Made by a program: the position numbers and the translations under genes. Positions 16,824 through 24,902 of a stretch of DNA of 64,000 nucleotides are shown here, piece after piece. The DNA comes from Microbacterium terregens (GTDB lineage: Bacteria > Actinomycetota > Actinomycetes > Actinomycetales > Microbacteriaceae). The notes under the pieces are model-generated. The model was not told where the DNA came from. It searched no databases and saw only the letters and a list, made by a program, of their open reading frames with translations. Position 1 is the stretch's first letter. Each line of letters starts with the position of its first letter. The stretch is taken from assembly GCF_039534975.1 (NCBI RefSeq), contig NZ_BAAAWH010000001.1:3038001-3102000 (forward strand), read 5' to 3'.

Positions 16824-19130
16824 TCAGACGGCGGGCTGCCGGCGCTCGAGCCGAACGATCACGGACTTCGAGGTGGGGGTTCCGCTGATGTCGGCCGTCG
16901 AATCCAGCGGCACGAGCACGTTGGTCTCCGGGTAATACGCCGCAGCGTTTCCGCGCGGAGTCGAATACGCCACGATGCGGAACTCTTCCGCCCGGCGCTC
17001 CACGCCGTCGCGCCACTCCGAAACGAGATCGACCACGTCGTTCTCCGCGAAGCCGAGTTCGTGGATGTCCTTCTCGTTGACCATGATCACGCGACGTCCG
17101 CCGTGGATGCCGCGATAGCGATCGTCCTTGCCGTAGATCGTGGTGTTGTACTGGTCGTGGGAGCGCAGCGTCTGCAGCAGCAGACGACCATGCGGGATGA
17201 ACGGGTACTCGAGTCGGTTCGCCGTGAAGACCGCCTTGCCGCTCTCGGTGGCGAACGAGCGCTCGTCACGCGGAGCGTTGGGCAGGTACAGCGTCCGGTT
17301 CTTGGCGATCTTCGCCTCGAAGTCCTCGAATCCGGGCACCACACGGGAGATGTGATCGCGGATGCCGGTGTAGTCGCTCTCGAGTGCCGCCCAGTCCGCG
17401 ACGGGCGCGTTCTGACGACCCTCGAAGACCATCGCGCACAGGCGGGCGACGATCGCGACCTCGCTGAGCATGTCGTTCGCCGGCGGGACGAGGCGGCCAC
17501 GCGAGGCGTGGACGGCGCTCATCGAATCCTCGACGGTCACGCGCTGTTCACCACCGCCTCGGATGTCGCGGTCGGTGCGCCCCAGGGTCGGCAGGATGAT
17601 CGCTCGGCGTCCCGTCACGGCGTGCGAACGGTTCAGCTTGGTGGAGACCTGGACGGTCAGATCCAGGTTGGCCAGCGCGGCTTCGACGACGTTCGTGTCG
17701 GGTGTGGCCGAGACGAAGTTCCCGCCCATCGCCACGAAGACGCGGGCCTTGCCGTCGCGCATCGCGCGGATCGCCTCGACGGTGTCATAGCCGTGCTTGC
17801 GGGGAGCGTGGAAGGCGAACTCGTCGTCCAGCCACTGCAGGAAGTTCTCGGCGGGCTTCTCGTAGATGCCCATCGTGCGGTCGCCCTGCACGTTGGAGTG
17901 TCCGCGCACCGGGCAGACGCCGGCGCCGGGCCGGCCCATGTTGCCCTGGAGCAGCAGCACGTTCACGACATCTCGCAGCATCGCGACCGAGTGCTTGTGC
18001 TGGGTCAGCCCCATCGCCCAGCACACGATGGTGGCCTTGGATGTGCGCACGAGCTCCGCCACCCGACGCAGCGCGGTCTCGGGGACCCCGGTCGCCGAGA
18101 CGAGATCGCGCCACTCGACGTCGCGGACCTCTTGCGCGTACGCCTCGAATCCCGTGGTGTGCGCGTCGATGAACGGGTGATCGAGCACACCGCCCTCGCG
18201 CTCCTCGACCTCGAGGAGGTGCTTGCCGATCGCCTGGAACAGCGCCTGGTCCCCGCCGAGGCGGATCTGCACGAACTCGTCGGCGAGCTTGGTACCGCCG
18301 AGAATCACGCCCTTGGGTGTCTGCGGGTTCTCGAAGCGCATGAGGCCCGCTTCGGGCAGAGGGTTGACCGCGACGATGGTCGCGCCGCGCCCCTTCGCCT
18401 TCTCGAGGGCGCTGAGCATGCGGGGATGATTCGTGCCGGGGTTCTGCCCGGCGATGATCAGGAGGTCGGCGTTGTGGATGTCGTCGATCGTGACGGTGCC
18501 CTTGCCGATGCCGATGGTCTCCACGAGTGCGGAACCGCTGGACTCGTGGCACATGTTCGAGCAGTCCGGCAGGTTGTTCGTCCCGAATCCCCGGACCAGC
18601 AGCTGGTAGAGGAAGGCTGCTTCGTTCGAGGTCCGCCCGGACGTGTAGAACACGGCCTCGTCGGGATCGTCGAGTCCGCGCAGCGCATCGGCCACCTCTC
18701 GGAGGGCGTCATCCCAGGAGATCGGGACGTAGTGGGTCGCACCCTCTTCGAGAACCATCGGGTGCGTCAGCCGGCCCTGCTGGCCGAGCCAGTAGTCGTC
18801 GTGGCCGCGCAGATCGTCGATGGAATGCTCGGCGAAGAATGCCGGAGTCACGCGGCGAATCGTCGCCTCCTCGGCGACGGCTTTGGCGCCGTTCTCGCAG
18901 AACTCCGCGATGTGGCGCTTCTCCTCCTCGGGCCACGCGCACCCGGGGCAGTCGAACCCGTCCTTCTGGTTCACCTGCAGCAGCGTCTGGACGCTGCGCT
19001 TGATGCCCATCTGATCGTTCGCGATCTTCAGGGAATGCAGCACCGCGGGCACGCCGACGGCGACCTTCTTGCGGCCGGAGACGTGGACCTGTGCCTCGTC
19101 GATGTCTGAGTGGGGGGGCTTCTTCGCCAT
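16824..19130 (-). CDS. FdhF/YdeP-family molybdopterin oxidoreductase
   Basis: 768 residues, with no signal peptide and no selenocysteine codon. It matches the YdeP branch of formate-dehydrogenase-like enzymes. An N-terminal FDCPGCAWPEE segment carries Cys residues; DCSNMCHESSGSAL (~190) is the MGD-site region; the molybdopterin dinucleotide-binding domain is C-terminal (SHDQYNTTIYGKDDRYRG). The true substrate of YdeP enzymes is not established. Needs FdhD and MobA, both encoded nearby. The ATG at 19130 lies 6 nt after TAGGAT, so the mRNA is probably leaderless, and a 22-bp inverted repeat covers the -35 region. Confidence 0.9.
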   Translation of the reverse strand: MAKKPPHSDIDEAQVHVSGRKKVAVGVPAVLHSLKIANDQMGIKRSVQTLLQVNQKDGFDCPGCAWPEEEKRHIAEFCENGAKAVAEEATIRRVTPAFFAEHSIDDLRGHDDYWLGQQGRLTHPMVLEEGATHYVPISWDDALREVADALRGLDDPDEAVFYTSGRTSNEAAFLYQLLVRGFGTNNLPDCSNMCHESSGSALVETIGIGKGTVTIDDIHNADLLIIAGQNPGTNHPRMLSALEKAKGRGATIVAVNPLPEAGLMRFENPQTPKGVILGGTKLADEFVQIRLGGDQALFQAIGKHLLEVEEREGGVLDHPFIDAHTTGFEAYAQEVRDVEWRDLVSATGVPETALRRVAELVRTSKATIVCWAMGLTQHKHSVAMLRDVVNVLLLQGNMGRPGAGVCPVRGHSNVQGDRTMGIYEKPAENFLQWLDDEFAFHAPRKHGYDTVEAIRAMRDGKARVFVAMGGNFVSATPDTNVVEAALANLDLTVQVSTKLNRSHAVTGRRAIILPTLGRTDRDIRGGGEQRVTVEDSMSAVHASRGRLVPPANDMLSEVAIVARLCAMVFEGRQNAPVADWAALESDYTGIRDHISRVVPGFEDFEAKIAKNRTLYLPNAPRDERSFATESGKAVFTANRLEYPFIPHGRLLLQTLRSHDQYNTTIYGKDDRYRGIHGGRRVIMVNEKDIHELGFAENDVVDLVSEWRDGVERRAEEFRIVAYSTPRGNAAAYYPETNVLVPLDSTADISGTPTSKSVIVRLERRQPAV

Positions 19131-19146
19131 GCGTCCATCCTAGGCG

Positions 19147-19168
19147 AATACCTATCTCAATAGGTATT
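19147..19168. promoter_or_regulatory. 22-bp inverted repeat (operator) at the fdhF/ydeP-type promoter
   Basis: AATACCTAT (19147-19155) and ATAGGTATT (19160-19168) are perfect 9-bp arms around CTCA. Read on the minus strand, the repeat ends 10 nt before the -10 box TAGGAT and takes the place of a -35 element, so an activator or repressor site is plausible. It is AT-rich in a GC-rich region. The cognate regulator is not identified. Confidence 0.6.
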
Positions 19169-19209
19169 GATGGTCGGAGCGGACCGGTGGCCTCGCCCGA
19201 TGTATCGCG

Positions 19210-21096
19210 TCAGCGCCTGCCGGTGCCGAACATCCCGCGGATGACGCCGTTGAGAATCGTCTGCGTGGACTTGGATCCGAGGATCTGCTCCAGCGGCGAC
19301 TTCTGGCTCGACCGCGTCGTCCTGCTCGTGCCGGATGTCTTCTTCAGGAGACGGTCGTACTCGGCCTGCGCCTTCCGGTCGGCGGCGGCGGCGGCCTTGT
19401 CGATCGCCGCCTGCTGCTTGGCGAACTCCGCGTCCGCCTTCGCCTTGGCCAGCGCCGCCTCTTCCGCAGCGGCGGCCGCGTCGGCCGCGTTCATGCGGGC
19501 GGTGAGGATCTCGCGTGCCGACTCGCGATCGATGGCGGTTCCGTACGTTGCAAGCAGGGGGGATGCTGTCACCGCCGCGTCGATCGCGGCATCCGGTGTG
19601 GGTGTCATCAGGCCCTGCGGCGCGCGCAACCGGGTCCAGGCGACGGGCGTCGGGGCGCCCTTCTCGCTCATGACCGTCACGATCGCCTCGCCGGTGCCGA
19701 GTTCCTGCAGGACGCGCTCGAGATCGTAGCCGGACCGCGGATAGGTCCCGACGGTGGCGCGCAGCGCCTTCGCGTCGTCGGGCGTGAAGGCGCGCAGCGC
19801 GTGCTGCACGCGCGAACCGAGTTGGGCCAGCACGTCGGAGGGGACGTCCTTGGGAGTCTGCGTGACGAAGAAGACGCCGACGCCCTTGGAGCGGATCAGT
19901 CGCACGGTCTGGACGATCGCCGCGGTGAAGTCCTTCGACGCGCCCGTGAAGAGCAGGTGCGCCTCGTCGAAGAAGAACACCAGCTTGGGCTTGTCCACAT
20001 CGCCCACCTCGGGCAGGATCTCGAAGAGCTCGGCCAGCAGGTACATCAAGAACGTGGAGAACAGCGCGGGCTTGTCGGCGACGCCCGGAACTTCGAGCAG
20101 GCTGATGATCCCCGCCCCATCCGGAGCCGCGCGGAGGAACTCGCGAACGTCGAACTCCGGCTCGCCGAAGAACACGTCCGCGCCCCCGTCGGCGAAGGTG
20201 ATCAGCTCGCGCAGGATGACGCCTGCCGTCGCCGTCGACAGGCCGCCCAGATCCTTCAGCTCGGCCTTGCCCTCGTCGCTCGTGAGATAGCTCAGCACCG
20301 CACGCAGGTCCGACAGGTCCACGAGTGCGAGGCCGTGGCGATCGGCGTAGTGGAAGACCAGGCCCAGACTCGACTCCTGCGTCTCGTTGAGCCCGAGCAC
20401 CTTGCTCAGCAGAAGCGGCCCGAACGCCGAGACGGTGGCGCGCACCGGCACGCCCTTGCCGATCCCGCCGAGCGCGTAGTACTCGGTGACGGATGCCGCG
20501 GGCTTCCAGTCCTGGCCGATCGCCCGGGTGCGCTCGAGCAGCTTCTCGCTCGACTCCCCCGGTGTGGCGACGCCGGACAGGTCCCCCTTGATGTCCGCGG
20601 CGAAGACGGGCACACCCTTGGCGGCCAGCTGCTCGGCCAGACCCTGCAGCGTGCGTGTCTTGCCCGTGCCGGTGGCACCCGCCACCAGCCCGTGCCGGTT
20701 CATCATCGCGAGGGGGATGCGGATCTGCGCATCCGCCACCGCCGTGCCGTTCATCAGTGCGCCCAGATCCAGGGTGGGCGTCGCGAACGTGTAGCCGGCC
20801 ACCACGGCCTGCACCTGCGCCGCGGTGAGGGGCCCGGCACCTTCGCTCCCCGAAATCGCTGCGCGACCGGCACCCGGCGAGGCTTCGACAGGCTCAGCGA
20901 CCGGGGGGTCAGGCTCAGCGACCGGGGCGCCCGCATCTATTCGCGCCCGCGCGGCATCCGCCTCGGCGGTGGCCAGCGCCGCTCTCGCCTGCGCGGCCTT
21001 CAGCTGCGCTTCCGCGGCCTCCGATTCCGCGCGCAGGCGCGCGAGTTCGGCCTCAGCGGCGGCGACGGCGGGATCGGTCGTGTCGGGCGCGCTCAT
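19210..21096 (-). CDS. HerA-like helicase/ATPase (DUF853 family)
   Basis: 628 residues. An N-terminal coiled coil (~8-50, Ala/Glu/Arg-rich) and a Pro/Glu linker precede a HerA/FtsK-like RecA core with Walker A GATGTGKTRTL (~138), Walker B LVFFFDEAHLLF (~375) and FVTQTPKDVP. A second coiled coil (~520-590, Ala/Lys-rich) precedes the tail. The role of these stand-alone bacterial HerA-like ATPases is not defined. The N-terminal linker contains a 21-bp direct repeat translated in frame. TAGGCT lies 6 nt before the ATG at 21096, with no ribosome site. Confidence 0.88.
   Translation of the reverse strand: MSAPDTTDPAVAAAEAELARLRAESEAAEAQLKAAQARAALATAEADAARARIDAGAPVAEPDPPVAEPVEASPGAGRAAISGSEGAGPLTAAQVQAVVAGYTFATPTLDLGALMNGTAVADAQIRIPLAMMNRHGLVAGATGTGKTRTLQGLAEQLAAKGVPVFAADIKGDLSGVATPGESSEKLLERTRAIGQDWKPAASVTEYYALGGIGKGVPVRATVSAFGPLLLSKVLGLNETQESSLGLVFHYADRHGLALVDLSDLRAVLSYLTSDEGKAELKDLGGLSTATAGVILRELITFADGGADVFFGEPEFDVREFLRAAPDGAGIISLLEVPGVADKPALFSTFLMYLLAELFEILPEVGDVDKPKLVFFFDEAHLLFTGASKDFTAAIVQTVRLIRSKGVGVFFVTQTPKDVPSDVLAQLGSRVQHALRAFTPDDAKALRATVGTYPRSGYDLERVLQELGTGEAIVTVMSEKGAPTPVAWTRLRAPQGLMTPTPDAAIDAAVTASPLLATYGTAIDRESAREILTARMNAADAAAAAEEAALAKAKADAEFAKQQAAIDKAAAAADRKAQAEYDRLLKKTSGTSRTTRSSQKSPLEQILGSKSTQTILNGVIRGMFGTGRR
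20889..20930. repeat. 21-bp direct repeat inside the HerA-like gene
   Basis: CAGGCTCAGCGACCGGGG occurs at 20889-20906 and again at 20910-20927, a period of 21 bases, preceded by GAGGCTTCGA. The word resembles a common interspersed repeat of Actinobacteria (GGTCGCTGAGCCTGTCGAAG, from memory). It is translated in frame in a Pro/Glu-rich linker, so it may be a repeat that entered coding sequence. Confidence 0.65.
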
Positions 21097-21100
21097 GCGC

Positions 21101-21769
21101 TCAGCCTAGTGACGCGCCCGCCCGCGGTACCGGGGATCTTTCGCGGGCGATCAGCGGCGCGAACAGCGCGCCGACGATCAGCACCACCCCGACGCCGGTC
21201 AGTGCGCCGCCGAGGGTGTCAGTCAGCCAGTGGGCGTGCAGGGCGGTGCGGCTCAGCGCCATCAGAAGCACCCAGGCGATGCCGACGAGCAGCACCCACA
21301 GCCGGGGGAAGAGAACGACCGCCGCGGCAGCCAGGGTCGCCGCGTTCGCCACGTGCCCGGAGGGGTATGAGCCGTAGTCGCTGACGACGATGATGTCCTC
21401 GGGCCGAGCGCGACCGAACAGGTGCTTCAGCACCTGCACGGCTCCGGCCGAGGCCGCCTCCGCAGCGAGGAAGAATGCCGCCGACCAGGGTCTGCGCAGC
21501 AGTATCAGCGCGATCGCGCAGCCGATCGGAACGACGAGGACGCCGAACCAGGTTCCGCCGAGGAAGTTGAGCACCCGCGAGAAGCCATCGAGGAACATCG
21601 ACGAATTGGCCACCAGGAGCGAGTTCCACCACGTATCGACGGCGAACGGCGTGGGGCGGGCGAAGATGATCGCACCCAGCGCACATGCTGCGGCCAAGAG
21701 CAGCACTCCGGCCACGAGCAGCCAGATCCGGGATGTCCACGACGGCGGGGGCGTTTTCGCAGCATCCAT
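21101..21769 (-). CDS. PAP2-family phosphatase, membrane protein
   Basis: 222 residues with about six helices. All three motifs of the phosphatidic acid phosphatase 2 family are present: KHLFGRARP (~105), SYPSGHV (~125) and SRTALHAHWLTDTLGG (~170), the latter two bearing the catalytic His residues on the outer face. Likely substrate: a lipid phosphate such as phosphatidate or undecaprenyl diphosphate (inference). The ATG at 21769 is preceded by AGGCGG with zero spacing and by CAGAAT 6 nt upstream, a near-consensus leaderless layout. Its end is 4 bp from the HerA-like gene start. Confidence 0.9.
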   Translation of the reverse strand: MDAAKTPPPSWTSRIWLLVAGVLLLAAACALGAIIFARPTPFAVDTWWNSLLVANSSMFLDGFSRVLNFLGGTWFGVLVVPIGCAIALILLRRPWSAAFFLAAEAASAGAVQVLKHLFGRARPEDIIVVSDYGSYPSGHVANAATLAAAAVVLFPRLWVLLVGIAWVLLMALSRTALHAHWLTDTLGGALTGVGVVLIVGALFAPLIARERSPVPRAGASLG

Positions 21770-21837
21770 CCGCCTATTCTGCCCGCGGACGGGCACGGCA
21801 CCCGTTACACGCGCAGGGCGCGCGCAATGATGAGGGC

Positions 21838-22332
21838 ATGGCCCGTGTCGTCGATGTCGTCCGTGCGGCGATTGCGCCGCTCACCCGCACCCGCTGCTTC
21901 CGCCGCGTCGGTCCGATCCTGTTGCCGCCCGTGGAACGCATGGTCGGAGCCTTGACGGGTGGACGGGTGCAGCTGAGCGGTCTGCTCGTTCCATCCCTGG
22001 TTCTGCATACGCGCGGTGCGAAATCCGGCGCACCCCGCGATGCTCCGCTCATGTACACCCCGGACGGGTCGGGTCGCGCGATCGTCGCCGGTACCAACTT
22101 CGCCGGTGGGCGGCATCCGGGCTGGACGGCGAATCTCCTGGCCCACCCGGATGCCGCGATCACCGTCCGCGGCACGCGCATGGCGGTGCGCGCCACGCCG
22201 ATCCCGGTCGATGAGCGCGATGCCGCGTGGGCCCGCATCGAGTCGCAGTGGCCGGGCTACCGCCAGTACGAGCGGGACTCGGGCCGGACCGTGCGGCTGT
22301 TCCGGCTGCAGCCGGTGCGTGCGCCGCGCTGA
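21838..22332 (+). CDS. Deazaflavin (F420)-dependent nitroreductase-family oxidoreductase
   Basis: 164 residues of the Ddn-like split beta-barrel family (nitroreductase family deazaflavin-dependent oxidoreductase). SLVLHTRGAKSGAPRDAPL and IVAGTNFAGGRHPGWTANL are the characteristic cofactor-binding segments. Typical partners are reduced F420 and quinones or xenobiotics; the substrate here is unknown. Start ATG at 21838; the open frame extends upstream to 21685 antisense to PAP2. Its stop is 1 nt from the end of the convergent efflux gene. Confidence 0.88.
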   Translation: MARVVDVVRAAIAPLTRTRCFRRVGPILLPPVERMVGALTGGRVQLSGLLVPSLVLHTRGAKSGAPRDAPLMYTPDGSGRAIVAGTNFAGGRHPGWTANLLAHPDAAITVRGTRMAVRATPIPVDERDAAWARIESQWPGYRQYERDSGRTVRLFRLQPVRAPR

Positions 22333-22333
22333 G

Positions 22334-23716
22334 TCAGGGCGTCAGCTGGGCGACGGTCCGCGGCCGGACCACGATCCAGAGCGCGAGGGCGCCGATGATC
22401 GAGCAGCCGACCATGACCGAAGCCATGGTCGTCGCCGTGATTCCGGCGTCATGCGAGATCCAGCCGACGACCGGCGAGATGAGTCCCGCGACACCGAAGT
22501 TCACGGCACCGAGGATGGAGGCGGCCGTTCCCGCCGCCTTGCCGTGCCGATCGAGGGCGAGCACCTGCACGCACGGGAAGGTGAACCCGCACGCTGTCAT
22601 GAAGACGAACAGCGGAATCAGCGTGCCCCACAGCCCGAGACCCAGCGCGTCGCACACGATGATCGCCGTGGAGGCCAGGATGAGGACGCTGGTGGAGCAG
22701 GCGAGAACCCACTGGGGACCGAAGCGGGCGGCCAGCCGCGACGCGGCCTGCACACCGACCACGACGCCGACGGAGTTGACCGCGAACAGCAGCCCGTACG
22801 TCTGGGCGTCGAAGCCGAAGCTCTGCTGGAACAGGAACGATGACGCGGACAGATACGAGAACAGTCCGCTGAAGGTCATTCCGCCGATGATGAGAACGCC
22901 GATGAACACGCGGTCACTGAAGACGCTCTTGTAGCGCTGCAGCACCGTGGTGCTGCCCTTGTCGTTGCGCCGGGCCTTGGGCAGCGTCTCGGGAACGAAC
23001 GCGATCGCACACGCGAGCATCACCGCGCCGTAGACGGCGAGCACCACGAAGATTCCCCGCCACGGCATGACGGCCAGGAGCGCCGACCCGATGAGCGGGG
23101 CGACGACCGGGGCCACACCCGACACGAGCGCCAGGCGGGAGAGCATGACGACAAGTCGCCTGCCGCCGAACAGGTCGCGGACGATCGCCATCGCGACGAC
23201 GCCGCCGGCCGCGGCACCCATGCCCATGCCGACGCGGGCGACCATGAGAAGCTCCAGCGTCGGGGCGAACGCCGCCGCGACGCTGGTCACCACATGCAGG
23301 GCGGTGACCGCGAGCAGCGGGATGCGTCGACCGACCTTGTCGCTGAGCGGGCCGACGATGAGCTGACCGAGCGCGAAGCCGATCATCGTCCCGGTCAGGG
23401 TCAGCTGGATGGCGGCGGCCGTGGTCTGGAAGTCCGCTTCCAGTACCGGGAACGCCGGCAGATAGAGGTCGACCGTGAACGGGCCGAGCGCCGTGAGCGC
23501 GCCGAGCAGCACGATGTACAGCACCCGGCGGCGATGCGGGATCGAGTCGCCGGGGTGCAGCATCACCGGCGCGGTCGCCGGGTTCCGGCCGAGGGTGCGG
23601 ATCGCCCCGGTGGTCAAGGCGGGGGGACGCGGAGTCTGAGGAACGGGGGCCGACTCAGTCGTGGGAGCAGGGTTCTGCGCCGGCTTCTGAGCGGGCGTGG
23701 AGGCGGTATCGAGCAC
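22334..23716 (-). CDS. Bcr/CflA-family multidrug efflux MFS transporter
   Basis: 460 residues. A Pro/Ala-rich cytoplasmic extension of ~55 residues precedes 12 membrane helices. Family hallmarks are TVDLYLPAFP in the first helix, the loop motif GPLSDKVGRRIPLL, and RVGMGMGAAAGGVVAMAIVRDLF. Proton-driven export of drugs such as bicyclomycin or chloramphenicol is known for the family; the substrate here is unknown. The GTG at 23716 has GAAGAGA 5 nt upstream; the open frame extends to 23920 through a repeat region. A 36-bp dyad lies 68 nt upstream. Confidence 0.85.
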   Translation of the reverse strand: MLDTASTPAQKPAQNPAPTTESAPVPQTPRPPALTTGAIRTLGRNPATAPVMLHPGDSIPHRRRVLYIVLLGALTALGPFTVDLYLPAFPVLEADFQTTAAAIQLTLTGTMIGFALGQLIVGPLSDKVGRRIPLLAVTALHVVTSVAAAFAPTLELLMVARVGMGMGAAAGGVVAMAIVRDLFGGRRLVVMLSRLALVSGVAPVVAPLIGSALLAVMPWRGIFVVLAVYGAVMLACAIAFVPETLPKARRNDKGSTTVLQRYKSVFSDRVFIGVLIIGGMTFSGLFSYLSASSFLFQQSFGFDAQTYGLLFAVNSVGVVVGVQAASRLAARFGPQWVLACSTSVLILASTAIIVCDALGLGLWGTLIPLFVFMTACGFTFPCVQVLALDRHGKAAGTAASILGAVNFGVAGLISPVVGWISHDAGITATTMASVMVGCSIIGALALWIVVRPRTVAQLTP

Positions 23717-23783
23717 AGTTCTCTTCGTTGTCGACGGGGGGCGGGAAGCGGCCGCCGAGGGATCGACTGAGGCGCGCAGAGAA

Positions 23784-23819
23784 GGATCATCGAATCGTCC
23801 CGAATCGATTCGATGGTCC
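23784..23819. promoter_or_regulatory. 36-bp dyad (candidate operator) upstream of the efflux gene
   Basis: GGATCATCGAATCG (23784-23797) and CGATTCGATGGTCC (23806-23819) are inverted with one mismatch in 14 bp, spacer 8. Read on the minus strand, TACGAT (23821-23826 reversed) is directly upstream as a possible -10 box, placing the dyad at the transcription start. The size and symmetry fit a TetR-type repressor site; no regulator gene is adjacent. Confidence 0.6.
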
Positions 23820-23907
23820 AATCGTACCGGACTCGCGCCGCTGCGACGTCCGCGCCGACGGCGTCGGTGCGAGTCCGCGGGGCGGCCCCGAGCCCCGCCG
23901 CACACCC

Positions 23908-23957
23908 GCTCCCCTGTCACGACGGACGCCGCCGGCGGCGTGTCGCGACAGGCGAGC
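23908..23957. repeat. 50-bp palindromic repeat element, copy 1
   Basis: Begins GCTCCCCTGTCACGAC and ends GTCGCGACAGGCGAGC; the ends are inverted repeats matching at 14 of 16 positions. The middle contains the perfect palindrome ACGCCGCCGGCGGCGT. The element lies in the 459-base gene-free stretch 23717-24175, which otherwise holds only the dyad at 23784 and a second copy of this element. Confidence 0.8.
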
Positions 23958-24001
23958 AGCGCAGGCTCCCAGGCCCGGCCCGCTCCGGCGCGCTCCGGCC
24001 C

Positions 24002-24052
24002 GCTCCCCTGTCACGATCGGACGCCGCCGGCGGCGTGTCGCGACAGGCGAGC
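24002..24052. repeat. 50-bp palindromic repeat element, copy 2
   Basis: Same element as at 23908-23957 with one extra base (ACGATCGG for ACGACGG) and the same orientation. The two copies are separated by 44 bases of Gly/Pro-like GC-rich sequence. Related ends occur in the tandem array at the window end. Confidence 0.8.
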
Positions 24053-24175
24053 AGCGGGGCTTCGCGCCTGTGGGCGCCTTCCCAGGGGGATGAACATGCG
24101 CTCGAATAGGATGGGGGCACCTTCCGCATCGCAGCCCACTCGTTCCCGACGGGCGCCTGAGCCGAGATCACACAT

Positions 24176-24895
24176 ATGACCCCGACACCCCCGCGCCCGG
24201 CCGCAAAGCAGACGAGCGGCAATCCGGCCACGCAAGCGCAGATCGCCACGAGCGTCAAGCAGCAGCGTGAGCAGAAGCGGCAGCAGAAGCTGGCGGAGTA
24301 CCAGAAGCAGCTCGCCAAGCGCCGGCGCAGCAAGCTGTTGTGGTGGGTGGCCGGCGCGTTCGTCGCCATCGGCGTCATCGCTGCGATCGTGGCGTCCATC
24401 GTGTTCGCCCCCACGCCTCCCCCGACTCTGAGCCCCGGCGACGGAGACGGCACCTCCATCGAGGGCGTCGAGACGTTCCAGAACACCGCGAACCACGTCG
24501 AGGGTGACGTCCAGTACCCCCAGACTCCGCCCGCCGGCGGCGACCACAACGCGATGTGGCTCAACTGCGGCATCTACGATCAGCCCGTGCCGAACGTCAA
24601 CGCCGTGCACGCCCTCGAGCACGGCGCCGTGTGGATCACCTACGACGCCGCCGCGGTGGGCGACGAGGAGCTCGCGGCGCTGCGCGCTCAGCTGCCCTCG
24701 AGCTACGTCGTGCTGTCCCCCTATGAGGGCCTGGACTCGCCGATCGTGCTCAGCGCATGGAACGCGCAGCTCAAGCTCGACTCGGCGGACGACCCGCGCT
24801 TCTCGGAGTTCCTCACGACGTACTGGAGGAACCAGAACGCACCCGAGCCGAATGCCGCCTGCTCCGGCGCGCTCGACGCTCCCGGCAAGCAGTAG
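24176..24895 (+). CDS. DUF3105 membrane-anchored protein
   Basis: 239 residues. The cytoplasmic N-terminus is basic and Gln-rich (RQQKLAEYQKQLAKRRR), followed by one membrane helix (~58-80) and an extracellular DUF3105 domain. The latter contains YPQTPPAGGDHNAMWLNCG, then VHALEHGAVWITY, with conserved His and Cys that could bind metal. The family function is unknown. It is followed 7 bp later by a DUF305 gene. The ATG at 24176 is in good context for the first residues; a TAGGAT at 24106-24111 may be the -10 box of a short 5' leader. Confidence 0.88.
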   Translation: MTPTPPRPAAKQTSGNPATQAQIATSVKQQREQKRQQKLAEYQKQLAKRRRSKLLWWVAGAFVAIGVIAAIVASIVFAPTPPPTLSPGDGDGTSIEGVETFQNTANHVEGDVQYPQTPPAGGDHNAMWLNCGIYDQPVPNVNAVHALEHGAVWITYDAAAVGDEELAALRAQLPSSYVVLSPYEGLDSPIVLSAWNAQLKLDSADDPRFSEFLTTYWRNQNAPEPNAACSGALDAPGKQ

Positions 24896-24902
24896 GCCCC
24901 CG

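Noticed and set aside
17061..19109. 682-codon plus-strand frame opposite the FdhF/YdeP-type gene
   Set aside because: Composition typical of an antisense shadow; the minus-strand gene is clearly real.
16824..19130. Selenocysteine formate dehydrogenase
   Set aside because: No in-frame TGA at the active-site region; the motif is DCSNMCHE, as in YdeP-type proteins.
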